From positions 7,239-71,238 of the forward strand of contig JBALXI010000023.1 of assembly GCA_036960605.1 (NCBI GenBank): a stretch of 64,000 bases of DNA, given 5' to 3'. This DNA is from Oleispira sp036960605. GTDB taxonomy: Bacteria; Pseudomonadota; Gammaproteobacteria; Pseudomonadales; Oceanobacteraceae. The notes under the pieces were generated by a model. It saw only the letters and a program-made list of their open reading frames with translations. It ran no database searches and was not told the DNA's origin. Position numbers and translations under genes: made by a program. Position 1 is the first letter of the stretch; every line of letters starts with the position of its first letter. Positions 44,496 to 53,402 of this stretch are shown here, piece by piece.

Positions 44496-47400
44496 ATGAG
44501 CCACGATTACATCGCCCTAGAATGGGTCAAAGGCGAAATTGAAGAGACCCTTCAGCAGGCGCAACAAGCATTAGAAGCCTACGTAGAAAATACGCAGGAT
44601 CGTACTCGCCTTAAATTTTGTTTGAGTTATCTTCATCAAGTGCAAGGCACTTTGCAGATGGTCGAGTTTTACGGCGCGGCATTGTTAGCAGAAGAAATGG
44701 AAGCTTTGGCTAAGGTTTTGGCTGAAGGTGATGTTGCTAATGAAATGGATGTGCTTGAAGTATTAATGCAGGCAATTCTGCAGCTGCCAAGCTATCTGGA
44801 GCATATTAAGGTCGGTCGAAGAGACTTGCCAGTTGTTTTGCTGCCGATTCTTAATGAATTACGCGCTGCTCGTGGTGAAAGCTTAATGTCTGAAACGGCA
44901 TTATTCACTCCGAATATAGAAGCTCCTGCAGCTCTATCTACTGACGAATTAAATAAATTTAATGATCCTGGCTTTGCTCCTTGGTTGAAAAAATTACGCC
45001 AAATGCAACAGACGGCTATCTTGCATGTTCTTCGCGGTGAGCAAGAAGCACTAGCGATCGATTATCTACATAAAGTATTTACTCGCCTTTATAAGTCATT
45101 AGGAAAAACTCCCCAAGGTTTAGTCTGGCTGCCTGCGCTGGCATTTGTTGAATACCTTAAAACAGAAGAAAGTATTCCGAAAAGTGCTAAGCCATTATTG
45201 CGACAATTAGATGCGCAACTAAAGCAAATTCAGGATCAGGGTATTGAAGTATTAAATACCCCAGTACCCGATGAACTACTTAAAAATATTCTTTATTATA
45301 TTGCCAAGTCACCTTTGGATACGGGTGCTATTGCAGCGGTTAAAAAGCAATTTAATTTAGCAGCAGCTTTGCCTAATGATCAAGAATTACAGGCACAGCG
45401 CGATGCGCTTTCGGGTCCTGATAAGGAGACCGTTGGCAGTGTTGTTACTGCATTAATAGAAGAAATTGCAGGGCTAAAAGAACAATTTGATCAGTTGGTT
45501 CGTGGTGACGATGACCGTGAGCAATCACTGGCATCTCTAATGCCAACGTTTAAGCAGCTGTCCGATACCATGGGCATGCTGGGGCTAGGTATGCCCCGCC
45601 GAGTATTACAAGAACAACAAAGTAACGTTGCCCGCTTGATTGATCAGGGAAGTGTGTCTGATGCTGAATTGATGGATACCGCGGGTGCCTTACTCTATGT
45701 AGAAGCCACCTTAAATGGTATGCAGGCGGAAGGTACGCTGGTAGAAACCAGGCCAGAAGATGTCTCTGTTAGTAGTGCACAAAAAGCCGTATTACATGAA
45801 GCGCGCAATGTCTTAGAACAAGTTAAAGATTCAGTTGTTGAATATATCGCAAAGCAATGGGATGCCACTGAACTAGAAGAAGCTCCGCACTGGTTGAGGT
45901 CTATAGAAGGCTCAATCAATATGATTCCACTTCCTCGAGCGGCTAAGATTCTTGAAGGCGCCGCCGATTTTGTTGAAAAACAGTTAATCGCTGAGGGTTT
46001 GAAAGCTCAGTGGAGTGTGATGGATAACTTTGCAGATATCCTCACCAGTGTCGAGTATTACATTGAACGTTATAGTAATAGTCCGCAAGAAGCAGATGAA
46101 AATTTACTCCATCGCGCAGAGATTGCTTTGTCCAACTTACCTGGCCAAACAGTTACGCAAGATGAAATTTTAGAAGTTTCTGCCACTAACACAAGTGATG
46201 ATCTTGCTACTGCACTAGACCAAATAGATATCACCGATGATATCGGCTTAAATGCTGAAGTTGATTTAGCAGCCACTTTAGACGAAGCCGTTGAGCCTGA
46301 AGTTAATGAAATCGAAACAGTTTTACCGGTAGCGGAAATTCAGGCTGAAGAAATTGCAGTAGAAGACGCATCTCTTGATGATCTTTTAGATATTAATTTG
46401 CTTGATACTGTCAGCGTTGAGCCTGTAGTTGAGCATGATTCAATAGTTGAAGTTGTTCCGGTTGCTGCAGATATTGAAGAGGATGATTTAATTGATGATG
46501 AAATCATTGAGATTTTCCTAGAAGAAGCAGAAGAAGTACTAGAAACATTACAAGAATCTTGGCCTGAATATCGCCAAGAAAATACCAATACTGAAGCGCA
46601 ATCAACCGTTCGTCGTGCCTTTCATACACTAAAAGGCAGTGGCCGCATGGTCAAGGCTGAAGTGCTTGGCGAGCTAGCATGGTCCATTGAAAATATGCTT
46701 AATCGAGTGATTGAGCAGACCATTAATCTAGACGAAAATGCCTGTGCGTTGATTGATCAGGTTATTATTCATATCCCTAAGCTGATTGAAAATTTCCGTC
46801 TACGTAGTGCGGTTAGTATTGATACTGCATCGCTTATGAGCTACGCAGAGTCGTTATCGCAAGGCGAAGATGTTAATAACTTTAAGTCGCAATTTTCTAC
46901 TTCTGTACCAGCGGTTGAAGTCGAAGCAGTAGCGCTAGAAGTCGAAACGCTAGAAGTCGAAGAATTGAGTGATGATTCAGAAGACAGCTTGCTTGACGAT
47001 ACTCTATTGGAAATTTTCCGTTCAGAGGTCGCGACTCACCTTGAGGCTGTGAGTGATTTTATAACAGAGTCGCAAACAACAGATTTCAATAATGAACTTT
47101 CAGATCAATTACAGCGTGCATTGCATACCTTAAAAGGTAGTGCGCATATGGCAGGTATTTCACCGATAGCCTTGATTGCCTCGCCATTAGAAAAACTGGT
47201 CAAAGAATTACGTGCCTATCAAATAAAAAATACTCCGGGTTTGATTAGCCTGCTGGTTGAAGGTAGCGCGCTCATTCAATTAGGAATGGAGCAGCTGGAA
47301 ACAAACCCTATTGCTCCTTTGCCAAATGAAGGTGAATTTCTAATAAAAGTGGCTGCAATGGAACAGCTATTTTTGGCACCTATTTCAGCCGGTGGCAGAG

Positions 47401-50400
47401 ATAGAGCATTGCCTGATCCTCAGCAATTGGCACAATTTTTAACTCAAGGGATGGATGTACTGTTAGATGCAGATGACATTGTTAAGCAATGGTCACTTGA
47501 GCCAGAAAATACAGTTGCCTTATCTCAGTTGAATGACGAGCTGGTTCAGTTAATCGAAAGTGCAGAAAAAGCGGACATTTCTGAAGTCATAGAACTGGCC
47601 ACCGTATTGAATGAGCTGTATCGCCAGATACTGGCATCGCCTACGATTTCAAATGTTCCAGAGTTAGTTGAGTGTTTGTTGGCAGCTCATGAATGTTTAT
47701 TAAACATGATGGATTATTTAGCGGCTGGACAAAGCCTGTCGGTTGATAATGACGTCTTATTGCGAGTAAGAGATACGGTTGTAGTTTTAGTGAGTGCGAC
47801 AGCAGAGCCAGAACTTGCTGAGCTTGCTGAGTTGTCATTTCTAGACGAAGAAATATTAATTGAAGAAGTCTCAGAACTCGTAATCGCTATTGAAGACGAA
47901 GATGAGTCGGTACCTATATTAGATTTAGGGCTTGATTCTGATGATGTGCCTGAACTCGAATTACTGCTTGATGATTCCCAAGATTTTCCGTCTCTAGACG
48001 TCGCTGAGTTGCTAGCGGTCGATGAGTTACCCCAGCTAGCGATTGATGAGTTGCCGACATTAGCGATTGATGACTTGCCGACATTAGCGATCGAGAATAC
48101 GGCGGCTGAAATTGATGCTGATGATGAAATCGATGCTGAGTTATTAGAAATATTTTTAGAAGAAGCTCAAGAAATTATGGAAGCTGCAGGCGTTGCGTTA
48201 CAGCGCTGGCAGTCTGAGCCTGAGAACTTAAGAGATGTGGCTGAGTTACAACGTGAACTTCATACCTTAAAAGGCGGCGCGCGAATGGCAGAGATGGCAG
48301 ATGTTGCCGATCTTTGTCATGAGCTTGAATCAATATACGAAGGTCTACATGATGGTCGTGTGCAATTAAGAGACGGCTTAATTCCATTATTAAGCAGCTA
48401 TCACGATATTCTAGATGACATGCTGGAACATATTCGCAACGGTCGCGAACTGGAATTAGACCCACAAGTCGTGGTCAAAATTCACGCGGTTGCAAAGGGT
48501 GCTGATCCGTTAGATGTGAATGCGATTGATGCCTCCGCAGATAAGGGGGTGGAACCGACTGCTGTTGATATCCCAGTGGAAGTGGTTAATAACGATGTGG
48601 TTTCATTGGATCTAGATGAAAGCGATCGTGAAATTCTAGAAATCTTCATTGAAGAAGCCCTAGAGCTTCAAGAAGAGCTAGATGCTGTGTTGCAAGAATG
48701 GCAGAAAACCCCTGAAAACTTAAGACCGACAGAAGAAGTTCAGCGAATTATGCACACCTTAAAGGGTGGCGCGCGCATGGGAGGGTTAACCGAAGTGGGT
48801 GATCTAGCCCATGAATTTGAAGCTTGGATGGTTAAAGCGCAACAAGGTGAAATCGAAGTCGATGATGCCTTTTTTAGCGAAGTATTTCAGCGACAGGATG
48901 CATTAGCCAGCAGTGTTGATCGGGTAGCAAAATCGTTATCCGAACCGCAAGTTAATCAGCTTTTAGAACCTGAGCTAATAAGCACAGCCCCTGTGGCAGC
49001 CAAGGTAAATGATACAGGGGATACCAATGTTGTTCCGTTTAAGCGGAATGAAATAGATGCTGACGAAACTGTAAAAGTTGCAAGTCTTCCGGTAGCGGTT
49101 AAGCAATTAACCCAGCTTGATCAAGAAGAGGCAGATAAGCCTCAACAGGGTCGTCGTGGTCCGCAAGAAATGGTCAAGGTTTCTGCAGACTTATTAGATA
49201 ACCTGGTTAATCTTGCGGGTGAAACATCCATATCTCGTGGTCGCTTAGAGCAACAAGTTACTGACTTCTCATATTCCTTAGAGGAAATGGATTCGACACT
49301 TGAGCGTTTACGAGATCAGCTACGCCGATTAGATATCGAGACAGAGGCGCAGGTTCTATTCAGACAAGAGCGTCAAACTCCAAGCTACGATGATTTCGAC
49401 CCATTAGAAATGGACCGTTATTCTCAGATGCAGCAGCTTGCGCGTTCATTGGTCGAATCAGCATCCGATCTATTGGATATTCGAGAGTCGCTTAGTAATA
49501 AAACACGCGATGCCGAAACATTATTATTACAGCAAAGCCGAGTTAATACCGAGCTACAAGAAGGCTTGATGGAAACGCGCATGGTGCCTTTCCAGCGCTT
49601 AGTACCGCGTCTACGCCGTATCGTTCGTCAAGTTGGCCAAGAGCTAGACAAGCAAATTGAATTTAAAGTGTTCAATGCCGATGGCGAAATGGATCGAACG
49701 ATTCTTGAACGTTTGATCTCGCCATTAGAGCACATGCTGCGAAATGCTGTTGATCACGGTATTGAAGATAAAGATGCACGAGCAAAAACCAATAAAGCGG
49801 CTCAAGGATCTGTTGAGCTAAGCATCTCACGCGAAGGCGGTGATGTGCTGGTTATCCTAAAAGATGATGGCCATGGTATTAATATAGAGGCAGTGCGTGC
49901 AAAAGCACTAGAACGTGGCTTAATTACGCAAGACAGTAAATTAACCGACATTGAAATCATGCAATTTATCTTGCATGCAGGTTTCTCTACGGCGCAGAAA
50001 GTGACTCAGATTTCAGGCCGTGGTGTTGGCATGGATGTAGTAAATAGCGAAATCAAGCAAATGGGCGGAACGCTATTTATTAATTCAATACCTGGGCAGG
50101 GTACTGAATTCCAAGTACGCTTACCGTTTACGGTATCGGTAAACCGAGCATTGATGGTTAGTGTTGGCGATGACTTATACGCAGTACCTCTAGACAGTAT
50201 TCAAGGTATTGTTCGAGTGCCGGTCAATCAATTAGAAGCACTTTATCAGCAACCTATTACTGAGCGTACATTCGAATACGGCGGAGCAGAGCACCGATTA
50301 GAATATTTAGGCACAATGCTCGGCACCGAAGCACAGCCAAAACTAGCGGGCCAAAAAATGCCGACGCCTGTATTACTTATTAAAGGTGATACTCCCTACG

Positions 50401-51008
50401 CGTTACAAGTTGATTCGCTATTAGGCAGTCGTGAAATTGTTGTAAAAACTTTGGGCCCTCAGTTCAGTAGTGTCATGGGTGTTTCGGGCGGTACTATCTT
50501 AGGTGATGGTAGCGTTGTAATCATTCTTGATTTACCAGCAATGATTCGTAGCCAAAGCAATATCGAATACCAGCAAGCGATTGCATTGGATGCCATAGAA
50601 GCTGAAAAACGTCATGATCAGGAATTGCGCACCAAGCGTATTCTCGTGGTTGATGACTCAGTAACCGTTCGCAAAGTAACAACGCGTTTGTTAGAGCGTA
50701 ATGGCTTTGAAGTGTTTACTGCGAAAGATGGTGTTGATGCCATTGCGACATTACAGGATCATGTTCCTGATTTGATGCTGCTGGATATTGAAATGCCGCG
50801 TATGGATGGATTTGAGGTTGCGTCAGTGGTACGACATGATTCTCGCTTGAAGCATTTGCCTATTATTATGATTACATCTCGTACAGGTGATAAACACCGC
50901 AATAGAGCTTTATCTATTGGAGTAAATGAATATTTAGGCAAGCCATTCCAGGAAGACAAGCTATTAGCCAATATAGAAAAGTTATTAGCAGGTAGCGCGG
51001 AGAACTAG
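44496..51008 (+). CDS. chpA: Hybrid chemosensory histidine kinase ChpA
   Basis: Central kinase of twitching control. Seen: 2170 residues. The N-terminal part starts with a degenerate phosphotransfer domain (YLHQVQGTLQMVEFYG). Four canonical HPt domains have phospho-His710 (HTLKGSGRM), His877 (HTLKGSAHM), His1256 (HTLKGGARM) and His1420 (HTLKGGARM). They are joined by acidic Glu/Asp/Val/Leu-rich linkers. Then the dimerisation domain, the ATPase core (HMLRNAVDHGIED, DDGHGIN, GRGVGMDVV), a CheW domain and a C-terminal receiver with Asp2097 (LLDIEMPRMDG). Known: P. aeruginosa ChpA is 2472 residues with six HPt plus Ser/Thr variant domains, so this one is shorter. Coupled to pilK and to chpB (1-bp gap). 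Confidence 0.97.
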   Translation: MSHDYIALEWVKGEIEETLQQAQQALEAYVENTQDRTRLKFCLSYLHQVQGTLQMVEFYGAALLAEEMEALAKVLAEGDVANEMDVLEVLMQAILQLPSYLEHIKVGRRDLPVVLLPILNELRAARGESLMSETALFTPNIEAPAALSTDELNKFNDPGFAPWLKKLRQMQQTAILHVLRGEQEALAIDYLHKVFTRLYKSLGKTPQGLVWLPALAFVEYLKTEESIPKSAKPLLRQLDAQLKQIQDQGIEVLNTPVPDELLKNILYYIAKSPLDTGAIAAVKKQFNLAAALPNDQELQAQRDALSGPDKETVGSVVTALIEEIAGLKEQFDQLVRGDDDREQSLASLMPTFKQLSDTMGMLGLGMPRRVLQEQQSNVARLIDQGSVSDAELMDTAGALLYVEATLNGMQAEGTLVETRPEDVSVSSAQKAVLHEARNVLEQVKDSVVEYIAKQWDATELEEAPHWLRSIEGSINMIPLPRAAKILEGAADFVEKQLIAEGLKAQWSVMDNFADILTSVEYYIERYSNSPQEADENLLHRAEIALSNLPGQTVTQDEILEVSATNTSDDLATALDQIDITDDIGLNAEVDLAATLDEAVEPEVNEIETVLPVAEIQAEEIAVEDASLDDLLDINLLDTVSVEPVVEHDSIVEVVPVAADIEEDDLIDDEIIEIFLEEAEEVLETLQESWPEYRQENTNTEAQSTVRRAFHTLKGSGRMVKAEVLGELAWSIENMLNRVIEQTINLDENACALIDQVIIHIPKLIENFRLRSAVSIDTASLMSYAESLSQGEDVNNFKSQFSTSVPAVEVEAVALEVETLEVEELSDDSEDSLLDDTLLEIFRSEVATHLEAVSDFITESQTTDFNNELSDQLQRALHTLKGSAHMAGISPIALIASPLEKLVKELRAYQIKNTPGLISLLVEGSALIQLGMEQLETNPIAPLPNEGEFLIKVAAMEQLFLAPISAGGRDRALPDPQQLAQFLTQGMDVLLDADDIVKQWSLEPENTVALSQLNDELVQLIESAEKADISEVIELATVLNELYRQILASPTISNVPELVECLLAAHECLLNMMDYLAAGQSLSVDNDVLLRVRDTVVVLVSATAEPELAELAELSFLDEEILIEEVSELVIAIEDEDESVPILDLGLDSDDVPELELLLDDSQDFPSLDVAELLAVDELPQLAIDELPTLAIDDLPTLAIENTAAEIDADDEIDAELLEIFLEEAQEIMEAAGVALQRWQSEPENLRDVAELQRELHTLKGGARMAEMADVADLCHELESIYEGLHDGRVQLRDGLIPLLSSYHDILDDMLEHIRNGRELELDPQVVVKIHAVAKGADPLDVNAIDASADKGVEPTAVDIPVEVVNNDVVSLDLDESDREILEIFIEEALELQEELDAVLQEWQKTPENLRPTEEVQRIMHTLKGGARMGGLTEVGDLAHEFEAWMVKAQQGEIEVDDAFFSEVFQRQDALASSVDRVAKSLSEPQVNQLLEPELISTAPVAAKVNDTGDTNVVPFKRNEIDADETVKVASLPVAVKQLTQLDQEEADKPQQGRRGPQEMVKVSADLLDNLVNLAGETSISRGRLEQQVTDFSYSLEEMDSTLERLRDQLRRLDIETEAQVLFRQERQTPSYDDFDPLEMDRYSQMQQLARSLVESASDLLDIRESLSNKTRDAETLLLQQSRVNTELQEGLMETRMVPFQRLVPRLRRIVRQVGQELDKQIEFKVFNADGEMDRTILERLISPLEHMLRNAVDHGIEDKDARAKTNKAAQGSVELSISREGGDVLVILKDDGHGINIEAVRAKALERGLITQDSKLTDIEIMQFILHAGFSTAQKVTQISGRGVGMDVVNSEIKQMGGTLFINSIPGQGTEFQVRLPFTVSVNRALMVSVGDDLYAVPLDSIQGIVRVPVNQLEALYQQPITERTFEYGGAEHRLEYLGTMLGTEAQPKLAGQKMPTPVLLIKGDTPYALQVDSLLGSREIVVKTLGPQFSSVMGVSGGTILGDGSVVIILDLPAMIRSQSNIEYQQAIALDAIEAEKRHDQELRTKRILVVDDSVTVRKVTTRLLERNGFEVFTAKDGVDAIATLQDHVPDLMLLDIEMPRMDGFEVASVVRHDSRLKHLPIIMITSRTGDKHRNRALSIGVNEYLGKPFQEDKLLANIEKLLAGSAEN

Positions 51009-51009
51009 T

Positions 51010-52035
51010 ATGCCTCACGCGAAGGCTGCTGCTAACGTCGGTATTATTGCTGATAATTTATTACAGCAGCACCTATTAAAAACTGCGTTAATACATTTTG
51101 GCTTTAAGGTGATATTGACAACTGAGCCTAGTCGAATGAACGACAACCCGAGATTAACGGCTGAAGTCGATGCTTGGGTGGTGGATATTGTGGATGAGGA
51201 TGCTGAACACTGTTGGCTAGATGATTTATTTGATGGTGATGTTCCTGTGTTATTTGGCATGGGAGAAGCTCCGCAAAGAAATTGTGAAAGTTATCCGCGT
51301 TGGGAAAAACGGCTCTTCGCAAAAATGAAAGAATTATTAGCCGATCATTCATTAACGATGGCTGACTCAAGTAATATTGCTGAATTTGAATTAGCTACGA
51401 CTGAAAATTTCCCCCTTGCTTTACCTAATGTATTCAACAATGTCGAACTGGGCCGACCCGCAGAGCATGTGTGGGTTTTAGGCGCGAGCTTAGGTGGCCC
51501 CGATGCGGTGAAAGAGTTTTTAGATACTCTTCCTGAAGGGCTACCGGTTGGGTTCATTTATGCACAACATATTGATTCGCGCTTCCAAAAAGCATTAATT
51601 CAGACGTTAGGCCGACATGCCGGTATTACCATGGTGCCTTATAAAGAAGGCTGTCACATTAATACGGGTGAAGTCATGCTAGCGCCAGTAGAGCATGAGT
51701 TTAGTTTTGACTACGAAGGGCGAACCGTGAGTAAAAACACACCTTGGCCTGGACCCTATGGTCCCTCAGTAGATCAAGTAATGCTTAACGTTGCTCAACA
51801 TTTTGGTAATCGCGCACGTTACATTTTATTTAGCGGTATGGGTAATGATGGGGCAGAAGCCGCCATTAAAATATGCCAGAGGCCAGCAGTCATTTGGGCT
51901 CAAAATAGTGAGAGTTGTGCCAATAGTTCAATGCCTGATAGTGCTGTTGCAACAGGTCATATTTCTTATACAGGAAGTCCGAGACAATTGGCCTTACAGC
52001 TGGTAAATTATCTTCAAACACGGTGGATGAAGTAG
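51010..52035 (+). CDS. chpB: CheB-type methylesterase ChpB
   Basis: Removes methyl groups from PilJ. Seen: 341 residues; C-terminal methylesterase triad with Ser160 (LGASLGGPDA), His187 (AQHID) and Asp280 (SGMGNDGAEA). The N-terminal about 120 residues resemble a receiver fold but show no phospho-acceptor motif (VVDIVDEDAEH in the Asp position region lacks the usual D-x-x-MP). So control by phosphorylation is doubtful. Start is 1 bp after the chpA stop. Confidence 0.92.
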   Translation: MPHAKAAANVGIIADNLLQQHLLKTALIHFGFKVILTTEPSRMNDNPRLTAEVDAWVVDIVDEDAEHCWLDDLFDGDVPVLFGMGEAPQRNCESYPRWEKRLFAKMKELLADHSLTMADSSNIAEFELATTENFPLALPNVFNNVELGRPAEHVWVLGASLGGPDAVKEFLDTLPEGLPVGFIYAQHIDSRFQKALIQTLGRHAGITMVPYKEGCHINTGEVMLAPVEHEFSFDYEGRTVSKNTPWPGPYGPSVDQVMLNVAQHFGNRARYILFSGMGNDGAEAAIKICQRPAVIWAQNSESCANSSMPDSAVATGHISYTGSPRQLALQLVNYLQTRWMK

Positions 52036-52037
52036 TT

Positions 52038-52511
52038 ATGAGTGCAGAATTAGTAACCCAAGATGGTATCAGTGAAGTCGCAAGCTTGCTTATCCCTTTG
52101 AATGAAAAACAGCTTCTTTTACCTAACGTAACCGTGGCAGAAATTATTCCTTATCGCGCCCCTACGGTCATTAGTGATCATGCTGGCTGGTTACTGGGTC
52201 AGTTGGAATGGCGGAATGTTCATATTCCAGTGCTGTCTTATGAAATGCTTAATGGTTCGGCGATGCCTTCTATCGATGGGGCTAGATTGGCAGTAATTAA
52301 CGGCACGGGTTCAAATGTAAACCTTCCTTTCTATGCCATATTAATTCAAGGTATTCCAAAGCTTACACACGTTAAAGAAGATGATATCGTAACGGTAGAA
52401 GCGATGCATTCTGGGAAGTATGACGAAGTGGCCGTAAGCTTATACGATGAGCAAGCCATGATTCCAAATTTAGAAATGATCGAAAATGAACTGTTAAGAT
52501 ATATTGGATAA
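52038..52511 (+). CDS. chpC: CheW-like protein ChpC
   Basis: Second coupling protein of the Chp system. Seen: 157 residues from ATG 52038, 2 bp after the chpB stop; a GTG at 52023 inside chpB is possible but poor. CheW-fold motifs: VASLLIPLNEKQLLLPNVTVAEIIPY, WLLGQLEWRNVHIPVLSYEML, FYAILIQGIPKL. Known: ChpC may link additional receptors to ChpA. Confidence 0.92.
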   Translation: MSAELVTQDGISEVASLLIPLNEKQLLLPNVTVAEIIPYRAPTVISDHAGWLLGQLEWRNVHIPVLSYEMLNGSAMPSIDGARLAVINGTGSNVNLPFYAILIQGIPKLTHVKEDDIVTVEAMHSGKYDEVAVSLYDEQAMIPNLEMIENELLRYIG

Positions 52512-52515
52512 CCTA

Positions 52516-53259
52516 ATGAAACGTTTATTAGCCCATGTAGTTATGCTTTTCTCTTTTGTTACACTTTCCTCGGTGTCTTCAGCAGATGCCAGCGAAGATG
52601 TAAATCTTGCGAAAGAAATCATATTGTTCGAAGCGAATAGTTATCGGGTCGTCACTGAATTTAACGTCTATGTGATGCAAAAAGATAATTCCTCAGAGCA
52701 GCGTCTGTTTGATGTATTAGCAAAGGGCGATAAGTTAAGCGCCCTTTTCGCAGATCAATCAAATGAGTTAGCGCCGAGTTGGTCGAAATATAGAAGTTTC
52801 GCATGGGAAAAACATAAGCATCAAAGTGGTGATACCTATGTGTTCAATGATATGCGCGCTTTACATAAAGAATTATTAACTATTATTTCGGGTGTGAAAA
52901 AGAAAGTTAATAGTGACTTATTGCCAGCCAAAGATCTTTATAGAGTTAATGGCGTACTACTTATTGAACAGCTCGCATCTGAATATTTAGAAATGTCAGC
53001 CGCTACTTTTGGCGCTTTTGGATTTGCGGGGAGTGAGCAGGCGATTCAAATTGAAGTACGAAGTGAAGCTTTTGAACGGGTCATTAGTGAACTGAATAAG
53101 TTATATAGTGAAGATGCCAGTAAATTGAAGGCCATTAAGAAAATAGCCCTACGCTGGAGATTTATTAAAGGTACCTTGCTAGCTTATAACGAGCGTTCAG
53201 CGCCATTTGCTGTTTCCAAAACAGTGGGTTACATACGTAAGCAGTTAGTTAAAATATAA
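52516..53259 (+). CDS. Unrecognised exported helical protein at the end of the Chp operon
   Basis: Seen: 247 residues from ATG 52516, 4 bp after the chpC stop (TTG 52504 is a poorer option). A signal peptide (hydrophobic 3-22, SSADA cleavage region) leads into a mature all-helical, Lys/Glu-rich domain with no cysteines. Near the end stands LRWRFIKGTLLAYNERSAPFAV, a pattern I have seen in uncharacterised marine proteins but cannot name. Known: P. aeruginosa has chpD/chpE after chpC; this protein resembles neither. Inference: a periplasmic helical-bundle protein working with PilJ, whose sensory domain is also helical and periplasmic. Function unknown. Confidence 0.75.
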   Translation: MKRLLAHVVMLFSFVTLSSVSSADASEDVNLAKEIILFEANSYRVVTEFNVYVMQKDNSSEQRLFDVLAKGDKLSALFADQSNELAPSWSKYRSFAWEKHKHQSGDTYVFNDMRALHKELLTIISGVKKKVNSDLLPAKDLYRVNGVLLIEQLASEYLEMSAATFGAFGFAGSEQAIQIEVRSEAFERVISELNKLYSEDASKLKAIKKIALRWRFIKGTLLAYNERSAPFAVSKTVGYIRKQLVKI

Positions 53260-53358
53260 ATAATCGACGACCTTGAACTACAATAAATCTTGTTTCTCGT
53301 TCCTACACCATTAAATGATATTTGAACTAGTTCCTCATACAGCTATTGATTATTTTTG

Positions 53359-53397
53359 CATCTAGATAGTGAGTGCTTCATTATCTAGATGTTTGTT
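53359..53397. terminator. Hairpin between the Chp operon and the glycan island
   Basis: Perfect 10-bp inverted repeat CATCTAGATA / TATCTAGATG (53359-53368 with 53382-53391), 13-base loop, followed by TTTGTT on the plus strand. Likely the end of the Chp transcript; the long loop and short T-run leave doubt. Confidence 0.45.
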
Positions 53398-53402
53398 ATG
53401 AA

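Noticed and set aside
46070..46588. Ser-rich minus-strand frames inside chpA
   Set aside because: They mirror the acidic Glu/Asp linkers of ChpA on the other strand, have no ribosome site and no family resemblance; the same holds for similar antisense frames in the other genes.
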